Shown in pieces: positions 56,678 through 64,000 of a DNA stretch of 64,000 bases (its first letter is position 1; each line of letters opens with the position of its first letter). Made by a program: the position numbers and the translations under genes. Under the pieces are notes generated by a model, which was not told the DNA's origin, made no database searches, and saw nothing but the letters and a program-made list of their open reading frames with translations. The DNA comes from Strongylocentrotus purpuratus (Eukaryota > Echinodermata > Echinoidea > Camarodonta > Strongylocentrotidae), in assembly GCF_000002235.5 (NCBI RefSeq), contig NW_022145606.1, positions 46,301,274 through 46,365,273 on the forward strand. Direction: 5' to 3'.

Positions 56678-57342
56678 TAACATAGTCTACCGTCGACAGG
56701 AAAATCAAATCGGTCAACATTTTGGAAGCATTGTAATAGAGCGGAGTCTATAGACCGATTGTTTGATTTATATAAACCACATTTCGGCACAGGCTTGGAA
56801 GACAGGAGCACTGAAAGCACTGCATCCGGGAGTTTTAAAATTCCGACATTTGATGAACCATCAACTCATAATTATTTGGGCAAAGAGGTGCCCCACATAT
56901 CCTAATTATTGGGCAGTAAGGTACCCAAATATCCTCCTATTAACTCTTATCGTGCCACAGGGCAAATCCCCATTGTGCCAGGTTGTTTCGGAGATAATCT
57001 GATTAACGCGATGGTTCTATGAATGGCGAGTGCAAAACACACAGCACAGCCCAATGAGCATGAACAATAACTGCTATTACGAATGCTGCATTGCCACACA
57101 TGGCACTCAATAGGTAGCGTGCATGTAGCCTCATGGCAGGCTATGAGTTAAGACAACGAGGTGTTTAATATGTATTTATGTATATGTTGGTGACTATTAT
57201 GAGCTGTACGTGACAACGGAGACCATGCCGGCAAGAGTAGATAATATTTATGGCGCATCTTTTCCATTTTAACGAATAACAATCTAAAATGGTTGAGTTT
57301 TGTAAGATTTTCAACTCCACGTTTCATCTGCTAAACTGAAAT
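56678..57342. repeat. 3' flank unit of copy E, last part
   Basis: Matches 975-1,417 of the first unit, interrupted by the MITE at 56,944-57,147. No gene is seen. Confidence 0.75.
56944..57147. mobile_element. TTAA-flanked MITE, 204 bp
   Basis: The ends are CTCTTATCGTGCCAC (left) and, read inward from the right, CTCATAGCCTGCCAT. TTAA occurs at 56,940-56,943 and 57,148-57,151. The sister units read TCCTATTCAGACAACGAGG through this point. It is a different family from the MITE at 52,108. piggyBac-like by target; no coding. Confidence 0.75.
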
Positions 57343-59003
57343 TTACTCCCATGTCTCATGGAAGATGTAAAGCCTATCATTATTGCAGAAAGCAATCTCT
57401 CCCGTCTTGAATGCTTGCAAAAAGCCATCATATGATTTCATTATCTTGAAATCAGTGAGAATGTTTGTGATGTATTTGAGCTCTTGTGTGTACTGGTCGA
57501 TGCTCAGCAGACCCCGACCGTGCTTAACCCATGCAATTATAACTGAATCATCCTGACACACAGCAGGGTAAGGGATATCACAATCATCTTTGCGGATGCT
57601 ATGAATGATAGCACCAGACACATCGTTGATCACGTGTACCTTTCTAAAACCATCCTGAACGACAATCGTTTGACTGGATGTCATCGCAAACATCTGGCAT
57701 GGTATAAATCCCTTACACATTATCTCTCGTATTGCCTTCCCCCATTTTGGCTTAAATACCTGTATTTTGTCGCATGAAGTGTAACCTATGAAGATCAGCC
57801 CATCCCTGCCTACAGTGAGACCTCCATCCCCACCTTGCTTATAACCCCATGTCTCAAAAGTTACATCAAGCTTGTCACAAAGCTTTGTGTACAAGGAAAT
57901 TATGTTATGAGTGTCGCGTATGACATATCCACCATCAGGCATGAAGTGTAAAGCTCTAACTTTAACAGATTTCAGAACGGTATCTTGTATAATGCCCTCA
58001 GGAGAATATGTGAATATTCCTCCCTTGTCACAACAAACAACTATTTCATTGTTTGGTGATATTGCCATCCCGCTCATGTATTTCCCAGCAGACAGTGGAG
58101 CTACCGTGCGCAGAACCCATTTAGACTTCGTATGTGCAGGGACCACCCTGGTATGTGTTAGCTTGCCCAACCGGAGTCCATCCGATCCCTGACTCTTGAA
58201 GCCAATACTTTCACCTTCCTCAGCAGTTTTTCTGGGCAGCTCCTCATCTGGTCTGATTTGGTTTAGAAGCTCTTTCAGCTGTTGACACATCGCCTTATGT
58301 GCGGTGAGAGCCTCTGTCTGGAGAGGAAAATTAAGACCATCCTTAACCAAGTCCAGAACCTTCTTAATCTCGTCTATCTGCTTACGAGTCGACTTCTCAA
58401 CGTCTCCCAATGGAGTCCTAATTTGTCCTAGCTTGTGTCCGATTTCATTTTTCAACACCGTCTTTCTTTCCTTCAATTTCTCAACTGATTCCTCAAAAGT
58501 CCTATATATTTCACCATTGAGTCGTTCCTGTATGTTATGCACTCTTTTACGCTGGTCTTCAATCAAGTGAAATACTTGTCAACGTTGCGTATCTTTGCAT
58601 CCGCTTTAGATGCAAGTTTCTCGACGTGTTTCTTTTGCTTAGTTTCATATTCGCCTGCTTCCTGGATAGTGTGAGCATATTTTGCATGCTCTGATATGCC
58701 ACACATGCTGCAGACATACTTGTTACAGTTGAGACAAAAACATTCATTATTGTAGTTCGGATGTTTTCGACATTTGTTCCATTTTCTTTGCAATTATTTA
58801 TTTTCTTGATTATTGTTGGTACAGACCTTGCCCTGTGTCTCCACATCTTCAACAAGTGATCTGACTGTTATGTTTGATTGCAGTCTACCCACGTCTCCAC
58901 CAGGAAGCGAAGTCTCCTCCCTGCACGTAGGACACAACAGCTTTCCACGAGACTCCAGGAGAGTCTTAAGACAACCCATGCAGACAGGACAATTCAAGCA
59001 CAC
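57343..59003 (-). pseudogene. TRIM-type gene copy E, RING truncated
   Basis: The propeller and coiled-coil part (57,343-58,566, 407 codons) is open and ends FHETWE like copy A. Upstream, the B-box ligands are kept (CRKH, CLNCNKYVCSMC, H, H), but there is a frame slip near 58,560 (YFT / IEDQRK) and a stop between QENK and LQRKW at about 58,795. The first half of the RING, about 54 bases, and the start-codon region MATSLKHEAF are deleted, leaving CMGCLKTLLESRGKLLCPTC. The splice-acceptor sequence is still present just upstream. The linker LTHTRVVPAHTKSKW groups it with A and D. It cannot be a working ligase as read. Confidence 0.85.
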
Positions 59004-60538
59004 GACCTGAGGAAGAACAACAAAATTTTGAATTAATTGGCCAACTCAGTTAAAAGTTTGAAATATTTTGTAAATACTTAACTGGCTATTATTGCACTAA
59101 AAAATGTTAAACATAATGCATTCCATGATTAATAGGGTCTACCTGGTACACCATTATGAAATTACTTTACGCTTCTTCTTTAGCACTTACGTTACGAAGT
59201 AGCTCTAACAGCGACTATGTTTTTTTAAGTAAGAAGCGAATGACAATGATTTATTCAGCAATGCAGTTGTATGAGTACGTGTTTTTTTTCGGGTAAAACA
59301 TAAAACAATGTAAAACATAAAACAATCCATAAAATAATTTGTATCTAAGTAAAGGATAAGTATAATAAGCATAAAGATGAAAAGAGTATCTTCATCATTA
59401 TATGGTACTCTGAGATTTAATTTTTTAAATATATAATTGTGCCAAAACTGCTTATTAGCGTATCGATTTCCTTGATTCTCTATTTATAATCTTATTGATT
59501 ATTGTTTGAAAGAAATGATTATTCTCCCTTTAGTCGTAAGAGACCACTCCATGACACATTTGGGGTCCCGGGTTGAGCGAATTTTATTCTGTTTAACAAA
59601 CAGAGTTGAGAACTGATAGTAGTTTCAACTCTTTGCTTATCCGTTCTCAACAAAGTTAAAGCAACAATGATTGTGTTGATGATAATCCTAATAGTGATAT
59701 ATATAGTAATAGTAATAATAATAACTTCTGGATTCATGAAGAAACAGCTCTAAAACAGTGTTACTGGATAATATTTAAAACATTATTTTGATATTCAGGT
59801 TTAGGGCTTGCAATTACTAAAGGCCTGTGTGGGTTATTTAGTAAGCAATTTGTGCCGATATTGCATTTTTTTGGTTTGCCTGTGAAAATAGCGCGTTTGG
59901 GTATTGTGTTGAATGCAAACGTTTCTAGGTTGTAATCCCAGACACTGAATATATACATTTATTTCACAGCGTATAATATATTCTAGATCAATAGGTACGA
60001 AAATGTGTGGAGCTCTACACATGCTCTAGTTTTGTTGGAGGGGCGCCATTAGATACACATATTCGACCATTGCATATATTGAAATATGCTGCAAACTCCT
60101 GGATAAGTATTTATGTTAATAGTTTAAAACAACAGACTGAGTATAAATGGTCGACATAAAGTTCAGTCAAGGCACAATAAGGCCTACCCGATCACTACTA
60201 ACATACACAGTTTGCAATTTATTCATCAGTAAAGTAATAACAGGTAGATGTTAGCTGTACAATCTCACACCTCCCTAGTTATACCTATTGGTGTGGGTCA
60301 ATTCATGGACCTATAATTAAATTATAATTAAATTATCGAACATTTGCCTTGGGGTGATCAGATCTGCGTCTTTGATGTAGTGTACAGTAGAGAAGAAAAA
60401 TAAATGAAGATAGAAGACATATGAGAAAAGCGACGGAGAGAGAGAGGGTATCTATTTTTGTCCGTTTCACTTAATAATGCAACATTTTCTCACTCTAAAG
60501 GGTCAAGGATTTCATGAAAACCGAATGTTAGAAACCAC
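59004..60538. repeat. 5' flank of copy E and upstream block copy 3
   Basis: 59,004-59,260 is the shared 5' flank. 59,340-60,538 matches 4,850-6,210 of upstream block copy 1 with a few deletions. It stops at AGAAACCACG, where the LTR fossil begins. No gene is seen. Confidence 0.7.
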
Positions 60539-62448
60539 GTGTCAAGGCATGACATTATTTTTTCCCGTATTTGTTACGCGGCAGAATAATTACCCTTTTT
60601 ACCTGTACTGAGACTATCAGCACTTTCGCTTCAGCGCAAAACAAGACCGTACGAAGGTACATCAACCATGTTGGTTGATCCTAGTTTTTTCTTCACTTAT
60701 ATGCAAAACTGAAGGATTCACACGATTGTTGAATGTGCTTTACAGCGCCACAACTATTAAAGGGAAGCTAATTCAAGTTCACGCCTCCTGTGTGGTTATT
60801 ATAACAACGTGGAAGTTTAGACACGGTCTTATAACATTCTTCAACAATCGAGCTGTATAACTATCGACTGAAGATGACTGACATGAAGACTCTAAAGCTG
60901 ATGAGGAGAAATCTGAAGGGACAATTGACGAGGACAGTAACATCCATTGTCAATCTCTCCGATGAATCTGCATACCTTAGTCTTCTAAAGCAGTACATCA
61001 GCAAGGCTGAAGAACAGTTTGTAAAGGTGGAAGGGAAGCTTGCAGAGCTTGTACAGGTCATAGAGAATGACGAGGAATTTGAGGCTGAGGAAGTCTGGAT
61101 GACCAGCTGCGAGACAGACTTTGTCCAGAAGTTAAATGCTGGTAGGAGAGTTCTCAGCAAGCAGTTGTCGCCACCATCAGTACAGCAGACCGAGCAACAG
61201 CAGAACGTGAAACTCCCTAGCTCTCCTCTCCACACCTCCTTTCAGAATCAATCTGCAGGTGCCTGTGCCCCTAGAATGGCGAGACTGAAACTACCATCAT
61301 TTAATGGTGACATCAAAGATTACCGGAGATACAAGGAAATGATCCAACACTGCACAAGGGAATTGTCAGAAATTGAGTGTTTTTTCCAGTTAGCGGAGTC
61401 AATGGTGTCTCAAAGGGAGAGAAACTTGGTCAAAAGCTGTTCAAGCGTAGCGAGTGCATGGGAGATGCTGGATGAACGTTTTGATGACAAGGACCGAGTG
61501 GTGGACAGTTTGCTACAATATTTGGATGGTCTCAAGCCATACGAGTATAAAGGAAAGGTGAATCTTCCAGCAATGGCGCGATTCATCCAGGTACTTCAGA
61601 ACTTTGAGTGCCAGGCAGAGACCATCGGCCTGGCTGGGGAGCTCAACAGCAGAATCATGCTTAGCCAATTAAAACAGAAACTCCCAGAGGATCACAGAAT
61701 GGACTACTACAAAAGTTTTCGGGATGAGAATTCGGATGACTCCATTTCAGGATTAAGCAAATGGCTGTTTCGGCAGCAAATACTTATAGAGAAATCCAAG
61801 TCCAGCATGGCAGATAGTATGGAGCCAAAGAGAGTTTCGAAGTCCTTGACTGCAGCCGTATGGAGGGAGGCTCCTTCATATGATCGTGATATCCCGAAAT
61901 GTCCTCTACATCCTAAGAACTCCTCTCATTATCTGAAAACATGCAACAAATTTAAGTACCTCACGCAGAAGGACAAATTTGATGTGATGAAGTCTTACAA
62001 CATCTGCTTCAGGTGTGGTCATAACAATTGCATCGCAGGCAATTAAGCCGCCTCATGACCGCAACAATTGCCAGTTCAGGGCACCATGCCGAGTCCAGAC
62101 ATGTGGTAGTGACGAGCACTTTCCTGCCATCTGTTCCAAAGCCCATGGTGATGCCAGAGATAAGGATCAGAGAAGTGGATATGCTAACCAGGCAGACTCT
62201 GTGAGGCCCGCTCAGTCTAACAGCTCCATACACACTTCTGCAATCAACCATGTTGGGAAACTGCAAGCTACTTTACCTACCGTGATGGGATATCTACGAT
62301 GTGGCAGCAAACGACACCCTGGACGCATTCTGTTGGATGGAGGCAGTCAGGCCACACTCGTGAGAACAGGAATCTTTCCCAGAATGGAGGGCGACCTTTT
62401 CCAGGACCACGACCTTAGCCTTGTTGGCGGCAGTAATATCAAGCGGAT
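60539..62448 (+). mobile_element. BEL/Pao-type LTR retrotransposon fossil (gag/protease part)
   Basis: The left edge is set by comparison with 6,210 and 25,675, where the unit runs on; the fossil begins TGTCAAGGCATG, which suits an LTR start. Parts: LTR or leader of about 60,539-60,873; a gag-like part of about 60,874-62,040 with the DUF1759-type core (ARLKLPSFNGDIKDY) and a zinc-knuckle-like CFRCGHNNC; and the start of an aspartic protease (ILLDGGSQATL) to about 62,450. Reverse transcriptase, RNase H, integrase and the second LTR are not in the window. It is broken, with at least two breaks. The gag-like part is still well preserved, suggesting a moderate age. Confidence 0.8.
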
Positions 62449-64000
62449 ATTTCTTCTTGATTGCTGACCTTTATATACGCTTGCCGTTATAATCGCTGAC
62501 ATATTATACGAAAATCATATACATAAGCGCTCACGTACCTTCTGCATGTATTCTCTAAAATCAATACTTTTGATGACTACCTTTCACTTATTTTGGAATT
62601 GTTTCTTCTTCAGACCAATGACACTGGACAAAGGACTATTTTCTGGAAATGTCAGTGATTAAATTCATACTTGAAGTTTATTCCTTCTGTTTCATTTAAT
62701 GAAATATAATTAAATTGAACATGAAATATGTAACATAATTTGAATGGAACATGATATCTGACATACTTTCGACATAATAACAATTATGGTTTTATAGCGC
62801 AATAATGCAGGGATGTCTCTATGCTCTTACAAATATAATAAAGAAAGTTAATTAATCTACTATGAAAGAATCATGAGCCTAGTAAGGAAGGGGAAACGTA
62901 ACTTGAATGAATATCAGAATAACAAGATAATTTACATGTAGTAGAAATTAAGGTATAATATACTGATTTCCTTTCTAATTCAAAATACAACAATGAATTC
63001 TTAAAAACTTAAATGGATTTCGTACAAATACGTTATGCATATGTGAACAATAATAGCTTAAATAGGTTATTTATATACACACAAAATTATAAGTCTAACG
63101 GCATAAGTACATTACATAATTAATCCTTAAATGAGTCAATTCATAGTTTGAACATGATATTCACAACATAGCTGTGTTCTCTTCATATCATTGGGCTATA
63201 TACTATAATTCTTCTACCCCCCCCCCCTCCCCTGCTATACAGTGGTTGTTACTTGTTACCGATAGTGTAACGATGTAAAACATGATCTATTGTTCCAAAA
63301 TAAATCATCGGTTTCATTGTCATATCTACTCTGTTCACTTTGCCAGATCTGTTATAGTTGTTACATTGAATTATAATTTTGATTATTTCTTTGTTATTAG
63401 TTTATTTCAAACACTTCAGAGACAAATTCTTCTAAAATAAATAAAAAACACAAAAAAATCAAAACAATAAAATACATAGGAATAAAAACAATGAAATACA
63501 AAAGAAATAAGGAAATATCCTGATTCTCGAGCTATAGTTGCATAATTTATGCAAATTTATATATTACCATAAAAACATGGATATGAATGAACTACATCAT
63601 TTGAAAGTATTTTTACAGAAAACCTGAATAAATCCTGTAATTTCTCCTGATTTCAGATGATAATCCCAATTTTTTACCAAAATTCGTCAAAAATTTGCAT
63701 ATTCAAAATTTGAATAAATAAAAAAAAAAAAAAAAAAAAAGTCTTTTTTTTTTTAAAACATTTTTATTCTACCATACGTGTTTTACGACTGTGCCAATTT
63801 TCAAGTCAATTAGTCCATTATCTGGCGAGATCCGAGGGGGGGGGGGGGGCCAAAAAGGCCCCCCCCCCCCCCCCAATGGACTCAAGTGATCAAAATAACC
63901 CAATGGGATTAGGGTTAAGTCGCTTCTATTAGGATTAGAATGTAAACCATGAACCATGAACAAATGAAATGGCACTCTTAAATCTTTTACCTTTTCTCAA
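62449..64000. repeat. Spacer block copy 4 and start of the next unit
   Basis: 62,495-63,345 matches 12,880-13,755 and 31,425-32,140. 63,350-63,900 is AT-rich with A and T runs (63,719-63,757) and a G-run/C-run pair (63,835-63,874). 63,910-64,000 matches 45-115 and 51,870-51,950, so a sixth repeat unit begins at the window edge. No gene is seen. Confidence 0.7.

Overview
The window is eukaryotic and looks like an invertebrate deuterostome, most likely an echinoderm. The reasons are lineage-specific TRIM genes with a beta-propeller C-terminus, many CR1-, I/Jockey- and RTE-like LINE remnants, PIF/Harbinger and other small DNA transposons, AT-rich spacers with long G runs, and histone-type 3' hairpins. 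The species call is inference; no rRNA, organelle or other marker gene is present.

The backbone is a degenerate tandem array of one segment, repeated about five times. Each repeat carries one TRIM-type gene (RING, B-box, coiled coil, propeller) on the minus strand: copy A 1,418-3,178, copy B 9,067-11,842, copy C 16,509-18,247, copy D 35,855-37,618 and copy E 57,343-59,003. A and D have full open frames of 586-587 residues. C is complete except for one missing base in a G run. B is split by a LINE-containing insert and has lost zinc ligands. E has lost its start codon and half of its RING. A conserved splice acceptor 20-30 bases upstream of the ATG shows that the coding part is one exon behind a 5' untranslated exon.

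The flanks recur with the genes: a 3' flank (for example 480-1,417, 8,118-9,066 and 34,800-35,854), a 5' flank, an upstream block of about 3 kb (4,621-7,640, 22,480-29,400 with insertions, 59,340-60,538) and a block at 12,880-13,760, 31,425-34,235, 50,190-51,120 and 62,495-63,345. Because these paralogous flanks lie in the same window, most transposon insertions can be dated and bounded by comparison with an empty sister site. This gives a Tc1/mariner-like MITE with TA duplications, two TTAA-flanked MITEs, a CACTA-type foldback, a hAT-like MITE, a near-complete PIF/Harbinger element and its internally deleted derivative, a Helentron-like element with a tRNA-like insert, two further terminal-repeat elements with possible captured exons, and a 5'-truncated RTE-like LINE with a 7-base duplication. 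A broken BEL/Pao-type LTR fossil lies at about 60.5-62.4 kb.

The most unusual items are: (1) a short retroelement-like 3' end at 24.08-24.46 kb with three histone-type hairpins, two of them followed by AAGAAAGA; (2) a shared structural motif (CTGACGA, stem, GAAAC, inside a covarying outer stem) at 7,982-8,020 and 24,243-24,281, the first just downstream of a TATA box and duplicated CCAAT pairs; (3) a 15-bp minisatellite upstream of copies B and D, expanded from about 8 to about 42 units and open on both strands; and (4) a pair of near-perfect 24-bp palindromes at 30.4 kb. Large spacers at 18.6-21.5, 41.0-43.7 and 44.1-48.8 kb hold no gene I can recognise.
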